Below, one piece after another: positions 53,408 to 62,082 of a DNA stretch of 64,000 nucleotides (position 1 is the first letter of the stretch; every line of letters starts with the position of its first letter). A program made the position numbers and the translations under genes. The stretch lies in assembly GCA_900766265.1 (NCBI GenBank), contig CAAFUS010000010.1, forward strand, positions 186,001 to 250,000. Direction: 5' to 3'. Origin of the DNA: Pseudomonadaceae bacterium. Lineage in GTDB: Bacteria > Pseudomonadota > Gammaproteobacteria > Pseudomonadales > Pseudomonadaceae. A model generated the notes under the pieces. It was not told where the DNA came from, did no database searches, and worked only from the letters and a program-made list of their open reading frames with translations.

Positions 53408-53561
53408 ATCGAGCCTCCTCCTCATGAGAATTTGGCATCGCCGAGGCGCCAAGGTGCGGTGAGGTCGCAACGACGTGACCGATGGCATCGAAACCCCTTC
53501 GAGACATCGAGGTCTATACCCGTACTGGCCGGGCGACATGGCCGCAGCACGAAACGAGGGA

Positions 53562-53753
53562 ATGATGACGCCTGCATTGCTGATTTGCGCGATGATCGGA
53601 GGCTGGCTGCTAGTGGCAGCCGCGATGCTGTGGGGCATGCTGAGAATCGCACGCAGACACTATCCCCGCGAGACGCCTGAAAGGCCCGTGCAGCGCACGT
53701 CTCGCAGAGGGTCGCGCAGGTCACACGTACCTGCAGTATCGCTAAATGCCTGA
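53562..53753 (+). CDS. small single-helix membrane protein
   Basis: A 63-residue protein from ATG 53562 with GAGGGA immediately upstream (next ATG at 53565). It starts MMTPALLICAMIGGWLL, forming one helix (about 4-26), and has a basic cytoplasmic tail (RRHYPRETPERP, RTSRRGSRR). It diverges from the secreted pair. Function unknown; moderately convincing as a gene. Confidence 0.5.
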   Translation: MMTPALLICAMIGGWLLVAAAMLWGMLRIARRHYPRETPERPVQRTSRRGSRRSHVPAVSLNA

Positions 53754-53781
53754 AGAAAAAACGTTTTTTTCAACTTCGAGG

Positions 53782-53809
53782 TTGACAGCCTGAAGATCGG
53801 CTGTAGAAT
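53782..53809 (+). promoter_or_regulatory. sigma-70 promoter of tRNA-fMet
   Basis: TTGACA (53782-53787), 16-base spacer, TAGAAT (53804-53809), 13 bases before the tRNA. Confidence 0.85.
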
Positions 53810-53822
53810 GCCGACCCACAGA

Positions 53823-53899
<77 letters not shown>

Positions 53900-53904
53900 A
53901 ATCG

Positions 53905-53937
53905 AAAAGCCCCGAGTGCTATGCACTCGGGGCTTTT
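53905..53937 (+). terminator. intrinsic terminator after tRNA-fMet
   Basis: A 15-bp stem AAAAGCCCCGAGTGC and complement with TAT loop, then a T-run. The rest of 53900-54251 (about 310 bases) holds no gene I can support; it must include the dcyD promoter, with TTGGCA...TACTCT near 54133-54162 as a weak candidate. Confidence 0.9.
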
Positions 53938-54251
53938 TGCTTTCGGCCGTTTTCAGTTGGCGGCTACGATTGTTTTGCCTTACGCAACAGCGCGGCTCGC
54001 TATGGCGTACGATTTCCTCTGACAAAAAAAATAGACTACCTCGGTGATCCATCATGCTGAGGTCATCTCATGTCACGCTCCTGATCACGCCAGCGCAGTG
54101 GCAGCCCATTGCGCGCGACCGCTCATCCCTCTTGGCATTTCCCGCCGACGCTGACTACTCTGCGCGAATAACGCCGCGGGGCAGTAGCGAAGGCGCTCCT
54201 CGGCAAAACCCGGTGGCGCGCACGCCATCCTGTCCCGACAGAGCCTTGAAC

Positions 54252-55253
54252 ATGCTCATTGGCGATGCACTTTCGCAGTTTCCCCGTCTCGAGCTGGTGC
54301 CCGTCGCCACGCCGCTGGAACGGCTCGACCGCCTTTCCCGACACCTCGGCCGCGAGGTGTACATCAAACGCGACGACCTCACGCCCTTCGCGCTCGGCGG
54401 CAACAAGGCCCGAAAACTCGAATACCTCGGCGCCCATGCCCTGGCCGCCGGGGCCGACACCCTGGTGACGGGGGGCGCCATCCAGTCGAACCACGTTCGC
54501 CAGACCGCAGCACTGGCGGCGCGGCTCGGCCTGAGTTGCCTGGCCTTGCTCGAGAACCCGATCCAGAGCCAGGACCACAACTACCTTGCTAACGGCAACC
54601 GCTTGCTGCTCGATCTCTACGGGGCGGAGGTGGAGCGGGTCGACGACCTGTCCCAGGCCGATCAGGTGCTGCAAGCGGCTGGCGAGCGGCTGCGTCAGGC
54701 CGGAAAACAGCCGTACCTGGTGCCGATCGGCGGCTCGAACGCCATCGGGGCGCTGGGTTACGTGCGCGGCGGCCTGGAGCTGTCCAGGCAGATGGACGAG
54801 TGCGGCAGCGGCTTTGCGGCGATGGTGCTCGCCTCGGGCAGCGCCGGCACCCATGCGGGACTGGCCTTCGCCTTGCAGGCGGCGCGACCGGGTACGCGAG
54901 TGGTTGGCGTCACCGTCTCGCGAAGCGAAGAGGCCCAGCGCCCGAAGATCGACAGCCTGCTCCAGCAGATCGCGCAGCAGCTCGGTGTTCCGGTGCCCGA
55001 TGGCCTGGCTGTCGAGTTGTGGGACGGCTATTTCGCGCCACGCTATGGCGAACCCAATGCCGCCACGCTGGAGGCCGTCGCCCTGCTCGCCCGCCTGGAA
55101 GGAATCCTGCTGGACCCGGTCTATACCGGCAAGGCCTTCGCCGGCCTGCTCGACGGTATCGCCCGCGGTGCCTTTCCCGGCGACGAACCGCTCCTGTTTC
55201 TCCACACCGGCGGCTCGCCGGCACTGTTCGCCTACCAACGCGCAGCACCTTGA
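54252..55253 (+). CDS. dcyD: D-cysteine desulfhydrase
   Basis: A 333-residue fold-type II PLP enzyme. The PLP lysine lies in LGGNKARKLEYL, substrate loop in TGGAIQSNHVRQTAALA, and phosphate loop in LASGSAGTHAG. It converts D-cysteine to pyruvate, sulfide and ammonia. Directly followed by a cystine ABC transporter, as in the E. coli fliY-dcyD region, it probably handles imported D-cyst(e)ine. Start 54252 (MLIGDALSQFPRLELV) fits the family; a longer frame is not conserved. Confidence 0.9.
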   Translation: MLIGDALSQFPRLELVPVATPLERLDRLSRHLGREVYIKRDDLTPFALGGNKARKLEYLGAHALAAGADTLVTGGAIQSNHVRQTAALAARLGLSCLALLENPIQSQDHNYLANGNRLLLDLYGAEVERVDDLSQADQVLQAAGERLRQAGKQPYLVPIGGSNAIGALGYVRGGLELSRQMDECGSGFAAMVLASGSAGTHAGLAFALQAARPGTRVVGVTVSRSEEAQRPKIDSLLQQIAQQLGVPVPDGLAVELWDGYFAPRYGEPNAATLEAVALLARLEGILLDPVYTGKAFAGLLDGIARGAFPGDEPLLFLHTGGSPALFAYQRAAP

Positions 55254-55326
55254 GCCCGCCTGACACGTAGCGCACCGCAGCCAGAACCGGCCGCTTACGC
55301 GATTCCACCTGCCTGAGAGTGAGACG

Positions 55327-56130
55327 ATGATGACTTTCAACGACTTGCGACGCCGTTTCCTTTCCACCGCCCTGGGCCTTTTCGTCAGTCTCGGGCTGAT
55401 CGGCCAGAGCCTTGCCGCCGATGACCTGCTGGAGCAGATCAAACAACGCGGCAGCATCCAGATCGGCCTCGAGGGCACCTATCCGCCGTTCAACTTTCAG
55501 GACGCGAGCGGCCGGCTGACCGGCTTCGAGGTCGAGTTCGCCCAGGCGCTGGCCAAGCAGCTCGGGGTCGAGGCGAGGTTCCAGCCGACCAAGTGGGACG
55601 GCATCCTCGCCGCGCTGGAGTCGGGCCGCCTGGACGTGGTGATCAACCAGGTCACCATTTCCGAGGAGCGCAAGCAGAAGTATGACTTTTCGACGCCGTA
55701 CACCGTATCTGGCATTCAGGCGATGACGCAGAAAGGAAAGGAGTCACAGATCAACAGCGCCGCCGACCTGGCGGGCAAGCGCGTGGGCGTTGGCCTGGGG
55801 ACCAACTACGAACAGTGGTTGCGCGAGAACGTCCCGGACGCCGAAGTCCGCACCTACGACGACGACCCCACCAAGTACCAGGACCTGCGCTTCGGCCGCA
55901 TCGACGTCATGCTGATCGACCGGCTCGCGGCCTTCGAGCTGCTGTCCAAGACCGGCGATGCGATGGCCGTCGCAGGTGAGCCCTTCTCGCGCCAGGAAGC
56001 CGGCGTCGCCATGCGCAAGGGCAACCCCGCGCTGCGCGAAGCGATCGACGAGGCGATTGCCACGCTGCGCACCGACGGCACGCTCAAGGCGTTGTCGCAG
56101 AAATGGTTCCAGGCTGACGTCACCGAGTGA
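55327..56130 (+). CDS. tcyJ: cystine ABC transporter, periplasmic binding protein
   Basis: A 267-residue extracytoplasmic binding protein: signal peptide (about 1-31, ending SLAA), then IQIGLEGTYPPFNFQD and LTGFEVEFAQALAKQLG, the amino-acid-binding fold with the FliY-type DPTKYQDLRFGRID. It delivers cystine to the permease encoded next. It follows dcyD by 73 bp. Confidence 0.92.
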   Translation: MMTFNDLRRRFLSTALGLFVSLGLIGQSLAADDLLEQIKQRGSIQIGLEGTYPPFNFQDASGRLTGFEVEFAQALAKQLGVEARFQPTKWDGILAALESGRLDVVINQVTISEERKQKYDFSTPYTVSGIQAMTQKGKESQINSAADLAGKRVGVGLGTNYEQWLRENVPDAEVRTYDDDPTKYQDLRFGRIDVMLIDRLAAFELLSKTGDAMAVAGEPFSRQEAGVAMRKGNPALREAIDEAIATLRTDGTLKALSQKWFQADVTE

Positions 56131-56798
56131 TGGAGCAGAGCCTGCAGCTGTTGCTCGACTCGGCGCCCTTTCTGCTCAAGGGTGCGCTCTACACCATCGT
56201 GCTGAGCCTGGGCGGGATGTTCTTCGGCCTGCTGCTCGGCTTCGCGCTGGCGCTGCTCAGGCTTTACGCCGCAGCGCCCCTGCGTTGGCTGTCGCGCCTG
56301 TACGTGTCGTTCTTTCGCGGTACGCCGCTGCTGGTGCAGCTGTTCATGATCTATTACGGCCTGCCCCAGCTCGGCATTCAGCTCGAACCGTTGACCGCCG
56401 CGCTGATAGGCTTTTCGTTGAACATGGGCGCCTACACCTCGGAAATCCTGCGTGGCGCGATCGCCTCGATCGACCGCGGCCAGTGGGAGGCAGCGGCGAG
56501 CATCGGCATGAATAGACGCCAGACGCTTTACCGCACCGTCCTGCCCCAGGCAGCGCGCACCGCCCTGCCGCCGCTGGGCAACAGCTTCATCTCGCTGGTC
56601 AAGGACACCGCCCTGGCCGCCACCATCCAGGTGCCGGAGCTGTTCCGCCAGGCACAGCTGATCACCGCGCGCACCTTCGAGATCTTCACCATGTACCTGG
56701 CCGCGGCGCTGATCTACTGGGCGCTGGCGACCGTGCTGGCGCACCTGCAGGGCCGGCTCGAAAACCGGGTCAATCGGCATGAACAGGACGGCCCATGA
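56130..56798 (+). CDS. tcyL: cystine ABC transporter permease
   Basis: A 222-residue inner-membrane permease of the His/Glu/Gln family with about five helices and the EAA loop containing GQWEAAASIGMNRRQTLYR. ATG 56130 shares one base with the binding-protein stop (TGATG); a GTG three bases earlier is an alternative. YFRGTPLLVQ-like FFRGTPLLVQLFMIYYG is a family hallmark. Confidence 0.93.
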   Translation: MEQSLQLLLDSAPFLLKGALYTIVLSLGGMFFGLLLGFALALLRLYAAAPLRWLSRLYVSFFRGTPLLVQLFMIYYGLPQLGIQLEPLTAALIGFSLNMGAYTSEILRGAIASIDRGQWEAAASIGMNRRQTLYRTVLPQAARTALPPLGNSFISLVKDTALAATIQVPELFRQAQLITARTFEIFTMYLAAALIYWALATVLAHLQGRLENRVNRHEQDGP

Positions 56799-57544
56799 TC
56801 AGCGTTCGCAACCTGACCAAAACCTTCAACGGACAGCCCGTGCTCAAGGGCATCGACCTGGATATCGCACCGGGCGAGGTGCTGGCCATCGTCGGCCCCA
56901 GCGGTTCGGGCAAGACCACGTTGCTACGCTGCCTGAACCTGCTCGAACAGCCCGATGGCGGCACCATCCAGGTCGGCGACATCCGCATCGACGCCTCCCG
57001 CCCGCTCAAGCCGCAACAGCGCCAGGTCCGCCAATTGCGCCAGCAGGTGGGCTTCGTCTTCCAGAGCTTCAACCTGTTTCCCCACCGCACCGCGCTGGAG
57101 AACGTCATCGAGGGCCCTGTGGTGGTCAAGAAGGAGGCCCGCGCCACGGCCATCGAGCGAGGCCGGCAACTACTGGCCAAGGTCGGCCTGGCGGGCAAGG
57201 AGGACGCCTACCCCAGGCGGCTCTCCGGCGGACAGCAACAGCGCGTGGCGATCGCACGGGCGCTGGCCATGCAACCGGAGGTGATCCTGTTCGACGAGCC
57301 GACCTCGGCTCTGGACCCGGAACTGGTGGGAGAAGTGCTGGCGACCATCCGCGGCCTGGCCGAAGAAAAGCGCACCCTGGTGATCGTCACCCACGAGATG
57401 AGCTTCGCCCGGGACGTGGCCAACCGGGCGATTTTCATCGACGGCGGCGTGATCGTCGAACAAGGCGATGCGCGAGCGCTGTTCGGCGCGCCGCAGCACG
57501 AGCGAACCCGGCAATTCCTGCGCAAGTTTCTCGGTGAGTCCTGA
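56795..57544 (+). CDS. tcyN: cystine ABC transporter ATP-binding protein
   Basis: A 249-residue ATPase: Walker A GPSGSGKTT, signature LSGGQQQRVAIARAL, Walker B VILFDEPTSALDPE and H-loop VTHEMSFA. It powers cystine import and overlaps the permease gene by four bases (ATGA). It closes the dcyD operon. Confidence 0.95.
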   Translation: MISVRNLTKTFNGQPVLKGIDLDIAPGEVLAIVGPSGSGKTTLLRCLNLLEQPDGGTIQVGDIRIDASRPLKPQQRQVRQLRQQVGFVFQSFNLFPHRTALENVIEGPVVVKKEARATAIERGRQLLAKVGLAGKEDAYPRRLSGGQQQRVAIARALAMQPEVILFDEPTSALDPELVGEVLATIRGLAEEKRTLVIVTHEMSFARDVANRAIFIDGGVIVEQGDARALFGAPQHERTRQFLRKFLGES

Positions 57545-57583
57545 GCCGAATCCTGCCATTTGGCGAAAGGCGCAGCCGGCACT

Positions 57584-57611
57584 TTGCATCGCCGCAAAGC
57601 GCCGCTAGAAT
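57584..57611 (+). promoter_or_regulatory. sigma-70 promoter of rimO with overlapping dyad
   Basis: TTGCAT (57584-57589), 16-base spacer, TAGAAT (57606-57611). CTTTGC/GCAAAG arms (57582-57599) overlap the -35 and could be an operator. Confidence 0.6.
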
Positions 57612-57663
57612 TGCGCACTTTTTGATCAGAGGCGCCGGACAGGCGCCCTTCGAGGTTAGCCGC

Positions 57664-58989
<1,326 letters not shown>

Positions 58990-59004
58990 TCACCGCTGCC
59001 GTCG

Positions 59005-59029
59005 AAGCCCCGCACTGCGGGGCTTTTTT
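59005..59029 (+). terminator. intrinsic terminator after rimO
   Basis: AAGCCCCGC/GCGGGGCTT stem with a short loop and a T-run. The remaining 59030-59401 holds the possible gene relic and GTAAC repeats listed separately. Confidence 0.92.
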
Positions 59030-59038
59030 ATTTCCGAC

Positions 59039-59164
59039 GAACGGCGCCTCGCCGCCGCATGCATATTGTTCTTCACCGCTCCACCGCCCCTGGCACAGGC
59101 CAGCGCAGAAACCCAATCGAATCAGAAGGATAGAAGAGCGTTGCGGATCGCTTTCGTAAACCCA
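59039..59164 (+). pseudogene. possible relic of a periplasmic-binding-protein gene
   Basis: An in-frame stretch without own start reads RRLAAACILFFTAPPPLAQA (signal-peptide-like, cleavage after AQA or ASA) and, 14 residues on, LRIAFVNP, the usual first strand of sugar-type ABC binding proteins. After that similarity stops. Either the 5' remnant of a deleted gene or chance. It is not an intact gene. Confidence 0.3.
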
Positions 59165-59222
59165 TGCACAGTGTCACGACACTGCAACAAGTCCGAGGAA
59201 CCAAAAATCCTGCCCTCCACTC

Positions 59223-59253
59223 GTAACTGAGTATCCCGTAACACTCTTGTAAC
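59223..59253. promoter_or_regulatory. three GTAAC repeats, possible Pho-box-like site
   Basis: GTAAC occurs at 59223, 59238 and 59249. The last two lie in 11-bp units (CCGTAACACTC, TTGTAACGTTT), the PhoB-box period. It lies about 150 bp upstream of the membrane protein at 59402. Weak evidence. Confidence 0.3.
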
Positions 59254-59401
59254 GTTTTTCTGAAACGAAGTCGCGCCGTCGGCCCGCTTGCTTTTGGGCA
59301 AGCAGGACGGAAGTCGTCGCGTGCGTCAACCGAACAGGAGCCTCTCGCTGCTTTCGCCTTGCGACCAGCGGCAGGCTACCTAATTGGAAGGAATCGCCTC
59401 G

Positions 59402-60160
59402 ATGAATAACAACAACAACCGCCTTGCCCACGACTGCTCCGCCCACGCCGTGCTGCTGCTGGTGGTCATGCTCGTATTGGCCGATGTCGGATTCGTCACG
59501 CTGCACCTGATCAACAGCCTTACGCCCTTCCCTGACGACCCGCTGTTCTCCCTGGAGAAAGACCGCGGCTACCCGGAGGTCTACCAGTACCTCAAGTGGT
59601 TCTGGATCGTGTTGCTGTTCGGCTACCTTGCCCTGTTGCGCCGCTCGCCGACGTATCTGGCCTGGGCTCTGGTTTTTACCTACTTCCTGGCCGACGATGC
59701 ACTGGCGCTGCACGAGCGGGTCGGCGCCCTCTTCGCCGCCCATTTGGACATCGCCCCGCCCTTCGGCCTGCGTGTCGAGGACATCGGCGAACTCGCTGCC
59801 TCCGCGGCCATGGGCGTACTGCTGCTGGCCCTGGTGTGCTGGGGCTACCTGACGGGGCGCCCTGCCCTCAAGAAAATTTCCCATGACACGCTGTTGTTGA
59901 TCGGTGCCCTGGTGTTCTTCGGCGTCGGCTTCGATATGGCGCATGTCATCCTTCCGCTGGGAGCAGCCGGACACCTGCTGTTCGGCGTGCTGGAAGACGG
60001 AGGGGAGATGCTGGTGGCCAGCGCGACGCTGGGCTACGTGCTGATGCTCGGCCTGCGCCCGGAAACGGACAAGGCCTATCTCGTCGACTACTTGCGAGCC
60101 CGCTGGACGAACCGCCGCCGACCGCAACAGCAACTGCGTCCGGTCACTAGTGGCCGCTAG
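59402..60160 (+). CDS. six-helix membrane protein of unknown function
   Basis: A 252-residue protein, start MNNNNNRLAHDCSAH at ATG 59402 with GGAAGG ten bases upstream. About six hydrophobic helices; conserved-looking charged residues inside or at the ends of helices (FLADDALALHERVG, RVEDIGELAASA, VGFDMAHVI, VLEDGGEML) suggest a buried Asp/Glu/His cluster, as in metal or lipid enzymes. I do not recognise a family. Confidence 0.75.
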   Translation: MNNNNNRLAHDCSAHAVLLLVVMLVLADVGFVTLHLINSLTPFPDDPLFSLEKDRGYPEVYQYLKWFWIVLLFGYLALLRRSPTYLAWALVFTYFLADDALALHERVGALFAAHLDIAPPFGLRVEDIGELAASAAMGVLLLALVCWGYLTGRPALKKISHDTLLLIGALVFFGVGFDMAHVILPLGAAGHLLFGVLEDGGEMLVASATLGYVLMLGLRPETDKAYLVDYLRARWTNRRRPQQQLRPVTSGR

Positions 60161-60300
60161 CTGTCCCTACGGCAACCCGCTCTCGCTGGAGGCCAAGCTC
60201 TGATCCCTCTGGTGGAGCGGTTTCAGCACCACGGCCACCTTCCCATGGCAGGCGCTGGTCCCGAACGCGCTGCTTGGTTGACGTGGGGCCTATACAGACG

Positions 60301-60317
60301 CATTTGCAAGGCAAATG
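60301..60317. promoter_or_regulatory. perfect dyad upstream of rhlG
   Basis: CATTTGC-AAG-GCAAATG: seven-base arms, three-base spacer, 63 bp before the rhlG start. It is a likely operator for a dimeric regulator of unknown identity. The rest of 60161-60380 shows no gene. Confidence 0.5.
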
Positions 60318-60380
60318 TCGCTCGCAAAGTGTGAAGCGGGCGCTAGGGTGTAGCCCGACAGCCAATCACGAGGAATGTCC

Positions 60381-61151
60381 ATGCTCCCCTATTTTTCCCT
60401 GGCCGGCCGCACGGCAGTGGTAACCGGCGGCACCCGAGGTATCGGTCACATGATCGCCAAAGGTTTTCTCGAAGCCGGTGCAACCGTCTACCTCTGCGCC
60501 CGTGATGCCCAGGCCTGCGAGGCGGCGGCCAGCGAACTCCGTCATCTGGGTGAGTGCTACGCGCTGGCCGCCAATCTCGCCAGCGAAGACGGCATCAAAG
60601 CCTTCGCCGAGGCGTTGGGCGAACGCCTCGACCGGCTGGACATCCTGGTCAACAACGCGGGCACCACTTGGGGCGCGCCCCTGGAAGAGTACCCGGCCAA
60701 GGGGTGGGAAAAGGTCATGCAACTGAACGTGACTTCGGTGTTCGGATGCATCCAGCAACTGCTGCCGCTGCTGCGCAACGCAGCCAGCCCGGACGCCCCG
60801 GCACGCGTCATCAATATCGGTTCGGTGGCCGGCATCACGTCCCACGGCGAACAGGCCTACGCTTACGGACCGAGCAAAGCCGCGCTGCATCAACTGTCGC
60901 GCATGCTGGCCCGGGAACTGGTCGCGCAGCACATCAACGTCAATGTCATCGCACCGGGGCGCTTTCCCAGCAAGATGACCTCCTTCATCGCCAACGACGC
61001 CGAGGCGATGGCCGCCGACTGCGCCCACATCCCGATGAAGCGCTGGGGTCGGGAAGAAGAAATGGCCGCGCTGGCGATCAGCCTGGCCAGCACCGCCGGT
61101 GCCTACATGACCGGTGCGATCATCCCCATCGACGGTGGCTTCCACCTCTAG
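60381..61151 (+). CDS. rhlG: RhlG-type NADPH-dependent beta-ketoacyl reductase
   Basis: A 256-residue SDR, exactly the length of P. aeruginosa RhlG as I recall it, with the same opening (PYFSLAGR) and long near-identical stretches (GWEKVMQLNVTSVF, RVINIGSVAGI, AYAYGPSKAALHQLSRMLA, HINVNVIAPGRFPS). Cofactor site VTGGTRGIG and Tyr-x3-Lys are intact. RhlG was linked to rhamnolipid/PHA acyl supply, though its direct role is disputed. GAGG seven bases before ATG 60381 decides the start over an ATG two codons earlier. Confidence 0.9.
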   Translation: MLPYFSLAGRTAVVTGGTRGIGHMIAKGFLEAGATVYLCARDAQACEAAASELRHLGECYALAANLASEDGIKAFAEALGERLDRLDILVNNAGTTWGAPLEEYPAKGWEKVMQLNVTSVFGCIQQLLPLLRNAASPDAPARVINIGSVAGITSHGEQAYAYGPSKAALHQLSRMLARELVAQHINVNVIAPGRFPSKMTSFIANDAEAMAADCAHIPMKRWGREEEMAALAISLASTAGAYMTGAIIPIDGGFHL

Positions 61152-61165
61152 TGCCGGGCCCGTGC

Positions 61166-61195
61166 GCCGCAGGTTGCGCCGGTGCGACCTGCGGC
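61166..61195 (+). terminator. hairpin after rhlG
   Basis: GCCGCAGGT/ACCTGCGGC, nine pairs with a 12-base loop, 15 bases after the stop. No T-run follows. Confidence 0.4.
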
Positions 61196-61264
61196 AGCCG
61201 AGGGTAGCGCCAAACCCGGCGCGTCAACGGCTAAGATAGGCGCCCGATCCCCAGCACCAGCGCC

Positions 61265-61960
61265 ATGAACCATACCGTCTCGCCCATCGGCTACCTGCGT
61301 TCCTGCTTCCAGGAGAAATTCGCCATCCCACGACAGCCCAGGCTGGCGCCCGCCGCCCGCGGCGTGCTCGAACTGGTGCCACCGTTCGACCAGGCGCACG
61401 CGCTCGATGGGCTGGAACAGGTGAGCCACGTCTGGCTGCTGTTCCTCTTCCATCAGGCCCTGGAAAGCCAACCGCGCCTGCGCGTACGCCCGCCTCGGCT
61501 GGGCGGTAACCAGATGGTCGGCGTGTTCGCCACCCGCTCCACACACCGGCCCAATGGCATCGGCCAGTCGGTGGTCAAGCTCGATGCCATCGAGCCCGGA
61601 CGGTTGTGGCTCTCGGGAATCGACCTGCTCGACGGCACGCCGATACTCGACATCAAGCCCTACGTGCCCTACGCCGACGCCATCGCCGATGCGACGAACG
61701 AGATGGCCGCCGAAGCGCCGGATGCGATTGCCGTGCAATGGTCCGAACAGGCCCTGCAGCAGGCCCGCCAGCATGGGCAACGCCTGGGCGAGCCGCTGGC
61801 CGAACTGATCGAGCAATGCCTCGCCCAGGACCCCCGTCCTGCCTACCAGACACCGACCCCGGAGCGGCGCTACGGCACACGTCTGTGGGACGTCGAGGTC
61901 CGCTGGCACTACCCCTTGCCCGAGTGCATCCGGGTGGTCGAAGTGGTACCGGCGGCATAG
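61265..61960 (+). CDS. trmO: tRNA m6t6A37 methyltransferase TrmO (YaeB/TsaA family)
   Basis: A 231-residue SAM-dependent enzyme. PIGYLRSCFQEKFAIPRQP at the N-terminus, VFATRSTHRPNGIGQSVVKL and DGTPILDIKPYVPYAD are the family hallmarks. It methylates t6A37 in certain tRNAs. It lies 113 bp after rhlG. Older annotations call it RcsF in Pseudomonas. Confidence 0.93.
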   Translation: MNHTVSPIGYLRSCFQEKFAIPRQPRLAPAARGVLELVPPFDQAHALDGLEQVSHVWLLFLFHQALESQPRLRVRPPRLGGNQMVGVFATRSTHRPNGIGQSVVKLDAIEPGRLWLSGIDLLDGTPILDIKPYVPYADAIADATNEMAAEAPDAIAVQWSEQALQQARQHGQRLGEPLAELIEQCLAQDPRPAYQTPTPERRYGTRLWDVEVRWHYPLPECIRVVEVVPAA

Positions 61961-62082
61961 CGCCACGCGACGTCGCGGCTCCTGGCCTTCGCGTCGTCGA
62001 GGCCAGGCGCCCCCCAACCGCCCGCGATCGCCTCAGCGCAAGCGCGCACCATGGGCCCGGCGCGGGCCTTGAAGGCGGCGCC

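Noticed and set aside
53754..53775. A/T-rich palindrome AAAAAACGTTTTTT as a terminator
   Set aside because: The stem has only one GC step, so it would be unstable; nothing shows termination there.
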